The notes beneath the pieces are model-generated. The model was not told the DNA's origin. It made no database searches and saw only the letters and a list, made by a program, of their open reading frames with translations. From a virus, in the IMG/VR virus record IMGVR_UViG_3300017917_002795, positions 1-64,000 of that record: a stretch of DNA of 64,000 bases. One strand, written 5' to 3'. A program made the position numbers and the translations under genes. This document shows, piece after piece, positions 14,762 to 20,680 of the stretch; positions within the stretch are counted from its first letter, which is position 1, and each line of letters starts with the position of its first letter.

Positions 14762-14797
14762 GCGTGGTTTCTTTTGGTTTGCTAGCTATACGGAGTA
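14535..14797 (+). repeat. Three copies of CTAGCTATACGGAGTA
   Basis: Identical 16-bp direct repeats at 14535-14550, 14600-14615 and 14782-14797. The second and third are also preceded by similar TTGGTTTTG-like sequence. A related palindrome CCGTATACGG lies at 14573-14582. Confidence 0.85.
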
Positions 14798-14815
14798 AAC
14801 GTTTTCGGCGTTCCG

Positions 14816-14847
14816 GTTGGATTCTACCAGGAGATTTCATAATATAT
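14816..14847 (+). promoter_or_regulatory. Host-type promoter GTTG-N20-TAATATAT
   Basis: GTTG 14816-14819 and TAATATAT 14840-14847 precede a 25-codon gene and lie 19 nt after the last 16-bp repeat. Confidence 0.5.
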
Positions 14848-14865
14848 AGATGTAAATAAGACGAT

Positions 14866-14943
14866 ATGATCATAACCGGCATTGTATTTGGAGTAGCAGT
14901 AGCATTGGTGCTTCATTACCTGGATAATAAATTTAGATTTTAA
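14866..14943 (+). CDS. Micro membrane protein (25 aa)
   Basis: A 25-codon frame with one clear membrane segment (IITGIVFGVAVALVLHYL) and a charged tail DNKFRF. It has a promoter and sits directly between the repeat region and the twin hairpins. Too short for homology calls; the amphipathic composition argues for a real membrane micro-protein. Confidence 0.45.
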   Translation: MIITGIVFGVAVALVLHYLDNKFRF

Positions 14944-15121
14944 ACGAAGGGATCCGTGCCAGTGCAGGACCTTCACTCAATAGATGGGATCACGACCACA
15001 GGATGCTGCCGGCACTCCGAACACTGTGGTCCCATCAGGATATTTTCACAGAGCCTAGTTTCTCTCTCTTATTTCTAGGCCACCAAGCACCCGGGTTTCT
15101 CTCTCTTATTTCCCGGGTGCT
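14944..15121 (+). ncRNA. Candidate structured RNA ending in twin hairpins
   Basis: No ORF. GGGATCACGACCACAG can pair with CTGTGGTCCC, and two hairpins near the 3' end share an identical loop. The last is a terminator. Could be the 3' UTR of the micro-protein gene or a separate small RNA. Confidence 0.4.
15053..15080 (+). repeat. Hairpin 1 with 16-nt pyrimidine-rich loop
   Basis: Stem GCCTAG (15053-15058) / CTAGGC (15075-15080), loop TTTCTCTCTCTTATTT. The loop is identical to that of the terminator hairpin 16 nt downstream, although the stems differ. Confidence 0.8.
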
Positions 15122-15126
15122 TTTCT
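15086..15126 (+). terminator. Intrinsic terminator with the same loop as hairpin 1
   Basis: Perfect 10-bp stem AGCACCCGGG (15086-15095) / CCCGGGTGCT (15112-15121), loop TTTCTCTCTCTTATTT, then a T-rich tail. Confidence 0.9.
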
Positions 15127-15178
15127 TTTATACACGAAAAATTGTGAATAACTTTTTTTAAACTTTTTCGCGAAAAGA

Positions 15179-15210
15179 TTAGGATCGCATTATTTTTTTG
15201 CTTATCTTTA
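15179..15210 (+). promoter_or_regulatory. Strong host-type promoter TTAG-N20-TATCTTTA
   Basis: TTAG 15179-15182, TATCTTTA 15203-15210, followed by the shared leader AATAAGAGATATG. Confidence 0.75.
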
Positions 15211-15232
15211 AGTATATAAAAAAATAAGAGAT

Positions 15233-15388
15233 ATGTATAGTTTGAATTGTGATTATTACACAGCAGAGTTTCCGACGCTAGGAGACCTTATCGCCCACAT
15301 TATGATTTCCGGGATGGATCCGAATTATGAGATCACTCGCAATGGCAAAGGCACGGGAGAAATGGCAATAGACTTTGTTGAATTTTAA
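15233..15388 (+). CDS. Small acidic protein (51 aa)
   Basis: The 51-codon frame follows a strong promoter and the standard AATAAGAGATATG leader used by other genes here. The product (CDYYTAEFPTLGDLIAHIMISGMDPNYEI, then GKGTGEMAIDFVEF) looks like a small compact alpha/beta unit. No family recognised. Confidence 0.65.
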   Translation: MYSLNCDYYTAEFPTLGDLIAHIMISGMDPNYEITRNGKGTGEMAIDFVEF

Positions 15389-15409
15389 TTAAAAAAAGTT
15401 TGCAAAAGA

Positions 15410-15441
15410 TTTGGCACATTGAAAAAAAATGCTTATCTTTA
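15410..15441 (+). promoter_or_regulatory. Strong host-type promoter TTTG-N20-TATCTTTA
   Basis: Best match to the Bacteroidota consensus in the window: TTTG 15410-15413 and TATCTTTA 15434-15441, preceded by the conserved AAAAAGTTTGCAAAAGA upstream block. Confidence 0.8.
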
Positions 15442-15467
15442 TATTATTAATTTAAAACCAAAGAACA

Positions 15468-15752
15468 ATGTCACAGTCATTAGGAGTAAGAAATTTTAGT
15501 AAAAAAGGTTTAGCTGCAATGTGTATATATAAGGATTTATATGCTGCAGCAATCCAGAAGCGTCAGGCAAAAGGTTTAAGTGGTGTTGAATCTTTACAGC
15601 CAATTGTAACAGAAGCAAAGCGCTTAGCAGAAACATCTGAATTATTAGCATTAAGCCGCATCCAATTGGAAGCAAAGGCAACGGTGGTTAAAGGATGCAA
15701 TTCTTCTTGGGGAAGTTATTCAACATTTTCCAGCAGTCAATTTGCAGAATAA
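15468..15752 (+). CDS. Hypothetical protein (94 aa)
   Basis: Helical, alanine-rich product (IYKDLYAAAIQKRQAKG, VTEAKRLAETSELLALSRIQLEAKA) with a serine-rich end (SSWGSYSTFSSSQFAE). Strong promoter and no membrane segment. It leads a short operon with the two barrel-like proteins that follow. Confidence 0.75.
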   Translation: MSQSLGVRNFSKKGLAAMCIYKDLYAAAIQKRQAKGLSGVESLQPIVTEAKRLAETSELLALSRIQLEAKATVVKGCNSSWGSYSTFSSSQFAE

Positions 15753-15769
15753 ACATAAAAATAAGGGAC

Positions 15770-15970
15770 ATGAAATTTAACGTAGGAGATGAAGTAGTAA
15801 TCATGAATTCGGATTGGAAAAATGCTAACTATTCCGGGGACACAGGAATTATCACGGAAATAGATCCTAGAGATGGCGATTGCCGAGTTCAGGTTGAAGG
15901 ACGCGCGAAAATAGGGAATTGGTGTCCGCAATCCGATTTAAAATTAATTCACGATAAAAAACAAGCATAA
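15770..15970 (+). CDS. SH3/KOW-like small barrel protein (66 aa)
   Basis: Start set at 15770 (MKFNVGDEVVIM) as the upstream in-frame ATG lies in the previous gene. KFNVGDEVVIMNSD...GDTGIITEIDP..GDCRVQVEG is the pattern of KOW/SH3-like mini-barrels that bind nucleic acid or protein. Its stop overlaps the next start by one base. Confidence 0.7.
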   Translation: MKFNVGDEVVIMNSDWKNANYSGDTGIITEIDPRDGDCRVQVEGRAKIGNWCPQSDLKLIHDKKQA

Positions 15971-16206
15971 TGAGTTTAACTAAAAGATTATTAGCAGGAG
16001 GCTGGGAAGCAGTCAACTTAAAAGCCGGAAACGTTAAAGTAGGAGATAACATTGTGAATCGCAATGACCTATTTGGCACTCTCATTAAGATTACCGGCGG
16101 CAAATATGTAGTTCAGTTTGATATTGACTGGGATCGTCCCGAAGATGCACCGACAAAGTTCACAGCAGACGAGTTTGAAAGCTTTTTCCTTGTAGATAAA
16201 AGATAA
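15970..16206 (+). CDS. Second barrel-like small protein (78 aa)
   Basis: After an N-terminal helix (MSLTKRLLAGGWEAVNL) the product reads VKVGDNIVNRNDLFGTLIKITGGKYVVQFDIDWD, again a KOW/SH3-like strand pattern. Coupled to the previous gene by a one-base stop/start overlap, so the two may act together. Confidence 0.7.
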   Translation: MSLTKRLLAGGWEAVNLKAGNVKVGDNIVNRNDLFGTLIKITGGKYVVQFDIDWDRPEDAPTKFTADEFESFFLVDKR

Positions 16207-16234
16207 ACATTTTTTGAAAAAAGTTTCAAAAAGA

Positions 16235-16266
16235 TTAGGATCCGAACAAAATTATTATTATCTTTA
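16235..16266 (+). promoter_or_regulatory. Strong host-type promoter TTAG-N20-TATCTTTA
   Basis: TTAG 16235-16238, TATCTTTA 16259-16266, then AATAAGAGATATG leader. Confidence 0.75.
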
Positions 16267-16288
16267 TATAAATAAAAAAATAAGAGAT

Positions 16289-16504
16289 ATGAAAAAAGAA
16301 AGAGAATTTAAAGTTGACATTACATTAGCCGCAGATTTTGCATTATTTTTGGAAACCTTGCTTGAAGCTGAGTTTAATGAGGAATTTGATGCTGAGGAGC
16401 CGGTAACAGACACATTCCTGGATTACTATATCCCAAACGGGATCGTGCCGGCGCAAGATTTAATTAATGCATTATTAGCATCTGGCATTGTAAAAAAAGT
16501 TTAA
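16289..16504 (+). CDS. Hypothetical acidic protein (71 aa)
   Basis: Start set at 16289 after the standard leader. Very acidic N-terminal half (LETLLEAEFNEEFDAEEP) and a helical end (VPAQDLINALLASGIVKKV). No family recognised. Monocistronic: its stop is followed at once by the next promoter's upstream block. Confidence 0.75.
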   Translation: MKKEREFKVDITLAADFALFLETLLEAEFNEEFDAEEPVTDTFLDYYIPNGIVPAQDLINALLASGIVKKV

Positions 16505-16520
16505 AAAAGTTTGCAAAAGA

Positions 16521-16552
16521 TTAGGATCGCATTGATTTTTTCATTAAATTTA
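16521..16552 (+). promoter_or_regulatory. Host-type promoter TTAG-N20-TAAATTTA
   Basis: TTAG 16521-16524, TAAATTTA 16545-16552, same leader as above. Confidence 0.75.
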
Positions 16553-16577
16553 TATTATTAATTAAAAAATAAGAGAT

Positions 16578-16829
16578 ATGTCATTTTCAGAAGCAAACAA
16601 AAAGGTTCACAAAGTAGAAGCGCAGTGGCACTATGAGACCATGATAAGTTACGGGTTTACTCCGATTGATAAGGAGGGAATAGGATTCGTTAGAAGTTAT
16701 AGGTATTCTAAAGGGGATAGAATAATCACGTGCAACACAGGGGCATCTGCAGATTATTGGAAGGATGAGACCACAAGGGCTGGAGGATTCTGGGCTTCAC
16801 TTAAGGAATATGTATCTAAAATAGTTTAA
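16578..16829 (+). CDS. Hypothetical protein (83 aa)
   Basis: Product has HYETMISYGFTPID, SYRYSKGDRIITCNTGASADYWKDE and a C-terminal helix. Looks like a small alpha/beta cytoplasmic protein. Own promoter, monocistronic. No family recognised. Confidence 0.75.
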   Translation: MSFSEANKKVHKVEAQWHYETMISYGFTPIDKEGIGFVRSYRYSKGDRIITCNTGASADYWKDETTRAGGFWASLKEYVSKIV

Positions 16830-16846
16830 AAAAAGTTCCAAAAAGA

Positions 16847-16878
16847 TTTGGCAGATTGAAAAATAATCATTAAATTTA
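16847..16878 (+). promoter_or_regulatory. Host-type promoter TTTG-N20-TAAATTTA
   Basis: TTTG 16847-16850 and TAAATTTA 16871-16878 before the gene at 16903. Confidence 0.75.
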
Positions 16879-16902
16879 TAGTATAATTAAAAAAAAGAGA
16901 AA

Positions 16903-17094
16903 ATGGCAAAAGGAAAAAGAAATTCAGGATTTTTTAAGCAGGAAGCAGTAGCAGGACGTTTTATGGCAGATGCTCGCAAACCGCAAGAGGTAAATGCAAT
17001 TGTTAAACAAGCAATGGCACAAGCAGATCGTAATGCGGTATACAGAGCCGAGCAAGAAGCTAAGGCGAAATTGAATCCTCGCTTCGTTAGATAA
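16903..17094 (+). CDS. Small basic helical protein (63 aa)
   Basis: Basic N-terminus (MAKGKRNSGFFKQEAV), alanine-rich helix with alternating charges (NAIVKQAMAQADRNAVYRAEQEAKAK), basic end NPRFVR. Charge suggests nucleic-acid contact; no family recognised. Confidence 0.7.
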   Translation: MAKGKRNSGFFKQEAVAGRFMADARKPQEVNAIVKQAMAQADRNAVYRAEQEAKAKLNPRFVR

Positions 17095-17184
17095 TGTGGT
17101 GAACAACGCAGCACAGGAGTTGTACCTTTACGGTTTTGAAATGTGCTTATTAAATTAATAAAAATGAAATTAATAAAAATCAAA

Positions 17185-17391
17185 ATGTCAGAAAAAACAA
17201 AAAACACTTCCGGAGGTATAGGAATAGGAATGATTCTCTTTCTTATCTTCATGACTCTAAAATTAACCGGAAACATTGATTGGAGCTGGTGGTGGATAAC
17301 TGCACCGATTTGGATGCCAGCTGGATTAATTGCGGTGATGTTCATGATTGCTGGGATCGTTTTCTTGCGTGAAGTAAAAAGACGCAAATAA
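17185..17391 (+). CDS. Small membrane protein, two TM segments (68 aa)
   Basis: Start taken at 17185 (MSEKTKNTSGGIG); ATGs further upstream add a lysine/isoleucine stretch. Two hydrophobic segments (GIGMILFLIFMTLKL and PIWMPAGLIAVMFMIAGIVFL) flank a tryptophan-rich loop (DWSWWWI). Ends with a basic tail KRRK. No family recognised. Confidence 0.65.
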   Translation: MSEKTKNTSGGIGIGMILFLIFMTLKLTGNIDWSWWWITAPIWMPAGLIAVMFMIAGIVFLREVKRRK

Positions 17392-17399
17392 TAAAAATA

Positions 17400-17477
17400 A
17401 GTCAGGTAGTGTAATTGGTAACACCCTAGCCCTCCTCTAAAGGGTAGAAGATGCAGGTTCGAATCCTGTCCTGACTA
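17400..17477 (+). tRNA. tRNA-Arg(TCT)-like gene with extended anticodon arm
   Basis: Acceptor AGTCAGG/CCTGACT, D-arm GTG...CAC with GG, and T-arm GCAGG-TTCGAAT-CCTGT are sound. The anticodon arm is CTA-G-CCCT / AGGG-TAG with a bulged G and a 7-nt loop CCTCTAA: longer than normal, and C rather than U at position 33. Reading the loop gives TCT (Arg). The non-standard arm leaves doubt whether it decodes. Shares its acceptor and T-arm with the other AGTCAGG genes. Confidence 0.65.
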
Positions 17478-17491
17478 CAAAAACAAAATAT

Positions 17492-17575
17492 ATGAATACT
17501 TGTATTTATTGTAACATAGAAATTATTGATGAAGCTGAATTATGCGACGAGTGTAGTGCAGGAGAAGATATTTAA
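17492..17575 (+). CDS. 27-residue zinc-knuckle micro-protein
   Basis: A 27-codon frame between two tRNA-like genes encodes two CxxC pairs: C4-x2-C7 and C18-x2-C21 (CIYC and CDEC) with an acidic spacer. That is enough for one structural zinc site, in a protein of minimal size. No promoter is obvious; it may ride on the tRNA transcript and be released by RNA processing. Confidence 0.5.
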   Translation: MNTCIYCNIEIIDEAELCDECSAGEDI

Positions 17576-17583
17576 AAAATTAT

Positions 17584-17683
17584 AGTCAGGTGGCGGAATT
17601 GGTAGACGCAATAAGTTGTTAAATCTTAACCTTAGAATACAATAGGTATTACTTATTCACAGGTTCGAATCCTGTCCTGACTA
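17584..17683 (+). tRNA. tRNA-Leu(TAA)-like gene
   Basis: Acceptor AGTCAGG/CCTGACT, D-arm GCG-GAATTGGTAGA-CGC and T-arm fit a leucine-type tRNA, with variable arm GAATAC/GTATTAC-like hairpin. The anticodon stem folds only as TAAG/CTTA with a 9-nt loop TTGTTAAAT, from which TAA is the likely anticodon. An alternative long-range pairing AATAAG/CTTATT would remove the normal arm altogether. Decoding ability uncertain. Confidence 0.65.
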
Positions 17684-17712
17684 CAAAAAAGTTTAAAAAA
17701 GTTTGCAAAAGA

Positions 17713-17744
17713 TTAGGATCCTATCCGTATTTTCCTTATCTTTA
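17713..17744 (+). promoter_or_regulatory. Strong host-type promoter TTAG-N20-TATCTTTA of the sigma gene
   Basis: TTAG 17713-17716 and TATCTTTA 17737-17744, with the GTTTGCAAAAGATTAGGATC upstream block. Confidence 0.75.
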
Positions 17745-17784
17745 TGTATAGTAATTAAGAGTTATAAACCTAAAAAAGAGAGAA

Positions 17785-18525
17785 ATGGCAAAAAGAATCA
17801 ATGTAAGCAATGGCGTAATCATCACAGATACAGCAAGTATCCGTCAGTATGTGAAAGAAACCAAGAAACCGGCAACATTCAGTCTAGCTGAAGAAAAGAC
17901 GTTGTTAACCGCAGCACAATCCGGTGACCTCCAAGCACGAGACACAATCATCCGAGCCAACCTTCGCTTTGTGATTCAAGTAGCACGAAGCTTCCAGGGA
18001 ATGGGATTGGAATTGGAGGATCTCATTGCATTTGGTAATGTAGGTTTGTTTGAGGCTGTGGATCGTTATGATGCTGCAAAGGATTTCAAATTCATTACGT
18101 TTGCTGTGTGGTATGTGCGCGCTGAGATTCAAAAGGCACTCAATGACCTATCCCGCGTAGTTAGGATCCCTTCCCATAAGACTACCACAGAAACCCAAAG
18201 CATTAAAAGCATACACGCTCCGGTAGGTGAAGACGAAAACAAAGAGACATATGCAGATCGTTTCCTAGAAGCCGAGTCCGGTAAATCACAGCGCGACATC
18301 AATGACCTTCGCTTTGACTTGCACCGAGCATTGAATCAGCTGCCAGAGAAGCAAAGAGAAGCTGTGACACGCTTTTATGGTATTGATAGGGAATATGCTC
18401 AGTGCATGGAACAAATTGCTGAGGAGCTTAATATAACGGGAGAGCGTGCAAGACAATTAGTTAGAATGGCTGAGATGTCTTTGAGAGCTATGCCGGGTAT
18501 TAAATTGCTTGAGCAATATTTGTGA
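17785..18525 (+). CDS. RNA polymerase sigma-70 family factor
   Basis: The 246-residue product has a clear region 2 (NLRFVIQVARSF, LEDLIAFGNVGLFEAVDRYD, FKFITFAVWYVRAEIQKAL; about residues 58-118), a short region 3 and a helix-turn-helix region 4 (QLPEKQREAVTRFYGI...MEQIAEELNITGERARQLVRMAE; about 178-232). It resembles the compact primary sigma factors of Bacteroidota but is shorter and lacks region 1.1. It should direct host RNA polymerase to a phage promoter class. Driven itself by a host-type promoter, so it is probably made early and used for a later class. Confidence 0.93.
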   Translation: MAKRINVSNGVIITDTASIRQYVKETKKPATFSLAEEKTLLTAAQSGDLQARDTIIRANLRFVIQVARSFQGMGLELEDLIAFGNVGLFEAVDRYDAAKDFKFITFAVWYVRAEIQKALNDLSRVVRIPSHKTTTETQSIKSIHAPVGEDENKETYADRFLEAESGKSQRDINDLRFDLHRALNQLPEKQREAVTRFYGIDREYAQCMEQIAEELNITGERARQLVRMAEMSLRAMPGIKLLEQYL

Positions 18526-18925
18526 AAAATTTGGAGTTGTGCATATTTATTTATATAATATAATAGAATGCCTGAGAACCATTCTGCCATAATATGATAA
18601 ATAAAGTTGGCGCCGGGTGGAGTTCTCAGCAGCACAGGTGCCGACACGATATAAAGGGTGTCAGCAATGGCGCCCTTTCTTTATGTTACTGCGGTCCTGA
18701 GAACATCGCTGAATCTTTCAAAACAGATAATCGCCCTGAGACAACAGCGAGATATTGAGATGTGTCGATTCATTAGGGTAGTGCCGATGAGTCTTGCAAC
18801 ACATTGCATCATGTCGAGTTTATTTGCAGTCTTTCAAGTTTGGGCATGATCCTCATTAATCTGAGTCTACAGTTAAAATAAAGTACTGGTTAAGATATTT
18901 CCTTTCAGGTCAGCTCGATAAATCT
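18526..18925 (+). ncRNA. Candidate structured non-coding RNA downstream of the sigma gene
   Basis: About 490 bases lie between genes; no credible ORF. A late-type motif at 18542 precedes a hairpin AGAATG/CATTCT whose loop CCTGAGAAC (18571-18579) is complementary to GTTCTCAG (18622-18629), and CCTGAGAAC occurs again at 18696-18704. A further hairpin AAAGGGTG/CGCCCTTT spans 18653-18678. The rest, to 18925, shows nothing I can name. Confidence 0.45.
18542..18558 (+). promoter_or_regulatory. Late-type promoter motif CATATTTATTTATATAA
   Basis: Just after the sigma gene and ahead of a structured non-coding stretch. Confidence 0.4.
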
Positions 18926-18960
18926 TCGCTGAAAAAAGTTTAAACATTTCTGGAAAAAGA

Positions 18961-18992
18961 TTAGGATCGCATTATTATTTTGCTTATCTTTA
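18961..18992 (+). promoter_or_regulatory. Strong host-type promoter TTAG-N20-TATCTTTA
   Basis: TTAG 18961-18964, TATCTTTA 18985-18992, standard AATAAGAGATATG leader. Confidence 0.75.
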
Positions 18993-19016
18993 TATTATAA
19001 ATAAAAAATAAGAGAT

Positions 19017-19259
19017 ATGAAAAATTTAACGATTAACGATTGGGACCTAGTAGAAAATGCGAAAACCTTCTTTAAAGGAGACGCTGACTTAGCACAAGAT
19101 TGGCTAGAAATGTTTTCAGATTTCGGAGACGTTCCGTTGTCGGAATTAGTTGAGCCAGCTGCCGAGTTTGCAATTGAGAACGAATTACCGTTCCGGGTAT
19201 TAGACGCGATAGATCAAAATGAGGACGGCGAAGTAACTTGGATTATAGAAATGCAGTAA
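19017..19259 (+). CDS. Hypothetical acidic protein (80 aa)
   Basis: Strongly acidic, helical product (DLVENAKTFFKGDADLAQDWLEMFSDFGDVPLSELVEPAAEFAIENELPF) with net charge far below zero. Could mimic DNA or bind a host protein, but no motif supports either. Monocistronic with its own strong promoter. Confidence 0.75.
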   Translation: MKNLTINDWDLVENAKTFFKGDADLAQDWLEMFSDFGDVPLSELVEPAAEFAIENELPFRVLDAIDQNEDGEVTWIIEMQ

Positions 19260-19286
19260 AAAAGTTGGAAAAAAGTTTGCGGATCG

Positions 19287-19318
19287 GTAGGTTCGCATTC
19301 TTTTTTTCCTTATCTTTA
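19287..19318 (+). promoter_or_regulatory. Host-type promoter GTAG-N20-TATCTTTA
   Basis: GTAG 19287-19290 within GGTAGGTTCGCATT, TATCTTTA 19311-19318. Confidence 0.65.
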
Positions 19319-19337
19319 TAGTATAAAATTAAGAGAG

Positions 19338-19424
19338 ATGAAAGACACCGCAAGCACGTTAATTTACCTGAGTTTTTTACTCAATGTAGTTTTAATCCTT
19401 AAATGTTTAACCCGTAAAAAATAA
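19338..19424 (+). CDS. Micro membrane protein (28 aa)
   Basis: A 28-codon frame behind a strong promoter encodes one membrane segment (LIYLSFLLNVVLILKCL) with a basic end TRKK. A second micro-gene follows after 5 nt. No homology can be judged at this length. Confidence 0.5.
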   Translation: MKDTASTLIYLSFLLNVVLILKCLTRKK

Positions 19425-19429
19425 GAGAC

Positions 19430-19522
19430 ATGAATCCACAAACACAAGAAGAATTCGAAATGATGGTAACACAGATTACCCTGGCAGTTGAGGCAGTGAT
19501 ATTATCCACGATCCGCAGCTAA
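19430..19522 (+). CDS. Micro-protein (30 aa)
   Basis: A 30-codon frame behind AATAAGAGACATG, a close variant of the standard leader. Product is amphipathic and helical (EEFEMMVTQITLAVEAVILSTIRS). Same transcript as the 28-residue membrane protein. Confidence 0.5.
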   Translation: MNPQTQEEFEMMVTQITLAVEAVILSTIRS

Positions 19523-19550
19523 AAAAAGTTTAAAAAAAGTTGCCAAAAAG

Positions 19551-19582
19551 GTTGGCACATTGAAAAAAAATCATTAAATTTA
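19551..19582 (+). promoter_or_regulatory. Host-type promoter GTTG-N20-TAAATTTA
   Basis: GTTG 19551-19554, TAAATTTA 19575-19582, leader AATAAGAGATATG, before the AAA ATPase gene. Confidence 0.75.
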
Positions 19583-19606
19583 TAGTATAATTAAAAAATA
19601 AGAGAT

Positions 19607-19609
19607 ATG
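19607..19609 (+). other. Start codon choice for the AAA ATPase gene
   Basis: Two adjacent ATGs (19607 and 19610) follow the AATAAGAGAT leader; the first is at the usual spacing and is used here. Confidence 0.5.
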
Positions 19610-20548
19610 ATGAGTAATGTTTTTGAGCCAGTAAGAATTAAAGGCAAATTAGTAGCAAAAAATGTAGTAACCGGAGAGATTGCAGATCCTGGATTAATCC
19701 GAGGAATTGTTATCCGCGCAGCAGAACAAGAACGCCAAGTAATGATAGTGTCGGATACAGGCCGCGTAACAAGAATGTCAATGGCAGGCACTGGCGTCAC
19801 ACCAACTCCAGGCAAAATGTCCTTTATGTCGGTTAAGCAGCAACAGGATCCACAAGAGATGTTTGAGAACATTGAACGCCTAACCAAAATGGTAGGACGA
19901 GGGATCCAACCCAGCTTAGTAGTAACTGGTGGTGCCGGAATGGGTAAGACACACTTAGTTAAACAAACCCTAGAAAGCTTAGGTCTTCAAGAGTCATATG
20001 ACTTTGTGCACTTCAAAGGACGATGCACAGCAGCAGGACTATACATAACCCTATATGAGAATTCGGATAAGATTGTTGTGTTAGATGACTGTGACTCCGT
20101 GTTCCGAGATATGGATGCAGTTAATATCCTTAAAGGTGCCTTAGACAGTTACGATTCTCGTAAAATATCTTATATAACAAGCAAAACGTTTAAAGACGAA
20201 TTTGGTATGGAGGTACCTCGTCATTTTGAATTCACCGGCAAAATTATATTCATCTCAAATATATCTCAAAGTCGTCTAGACGAAGCAATCCGAAGCCGTA
20301 GCTTTGTGGCGGATGTGGACCTGACAACGGAACAAGTATTTGCTCGTATGCATCAATTAATTGACAAAATGGAACCGCGCATTCCCATAGCAGCTAAACA
20401 GCAAGCACTCGAATTAATGAGGGAGTTAGATGCGGATTTTGATGGCATTGAAATCAACCTCAGAAGCTTTATTAAAGCAGCTCGTATATGTGCAATGGGA
20501 TTTGAGAATCCAAAAATGATGATTGCAGAACAAATTTGCTCTCAATAA
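19607..20548 (+). CDS. AAA-family ATPase (313 aa)
   Basis: Walker A GGAGMGKTH (108-116) and Walker B IVVLDDCD (156-163) are intact; SNISQSRLDEAIRSRSF supplies sensor-1 and an arginine-finger-like RSR. The first 95 residues form a separate N-terminal part. The family occurs in large phages as a single-domain AAA protein; roles suggested by the fold include clamp or helicase loading and nucleoprotein remodelling. It follows the sigma factor and the repeat region, so a replication role is a fair guess but not shown. Confidence 0.88.
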   Translation: MMSNVFEPVRIKGKLVAKNVVTGEIADPGLIRGIVIRAAEQERQVMIVSDTGRVTRMSMAGTGVTPTPGKMSFMSVKQQQDPQEMFENIERLTKMVGRGIQPSLVVTGGAGMGKTHLVKQTLESLGLQESYDFVHFKGRCTAAGLYITLYENSDKIVVLDDCDSVFRDMDAVNILKGALDSYDSRKISYITSKTFKDEFGMEVPRHFEFTGKIIFISNISQSRLDEAIRSRSFVADVDLTTEQVFARMHQLIDKMEPRIPIAAKQQALELMRELDADFDGIEINLRSFIKAARICAMGFENPKMMIAEQICSQ

Positions 20549-20557
20549 TATATCTCG

Positions 20558-20592
20558 GCAGGATCCGGCATCGCAAGGTGTCGGATTTCTGC
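20558..20592 (+). terminator. Hairpin after the ATPase gene, weak terminator
   Basis: GCAGGATCCG (20558-20567) pairs with CGGATTTCTGC (20582-20592) with one bulge. No T-run follows, so termination is uncertain. Confidence 0.4.
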
Positions 20593-20624
20593 TGTAAAAA
20601 AGTTGGAAAAAAGTTGCTAAAAGA

Positions 20625-20656
20625 TTAGGTTCATGTTGATATTTTCATTATCTTTA
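20625..20656 (+). promoter_or_regulatory. Strong host-type promoter TTAG-N20-TATCTTTA
   Basis: TTAG 20625-20628, TATCTTTA 20649-20656, standard leader before the gene at 20681. Confidence 0.75.
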
Positions 20657-20680
20657 TATTATAAATAAAAAATAAGAGAT

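Larger units (their letters stand above)
14051..14815 (+). other. Gene-poor repeat region, candidate replication origin or control region
   Basis: About 800 bases with no credible ORF. It begins with short tandem AAGCACAAT units near 14120-14140, then carries fifteen TTTTAG/TTTTTAG boxes and three copies of a 16-bp repeat. It separates the dense small-gene array from the strongly promoted genes downstream. Iteron-like architecture fits an origin, but a regulatory RNA leader is also possible. Confidence 0.5.

Noticed and set aside
17584-17683. Ochre suppressor tRNA (anticodon TTA)
   Set aside because: That reading needs a G at position 33 and a T-T pair; TAA is at least as consistent, and no TAA codon needs suppression.
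18658-18849. 63-codon ORF downstream of the sigma gene
   Set aside because: It starts within a hairpin, has unusual composition and no leader like its neighbours.
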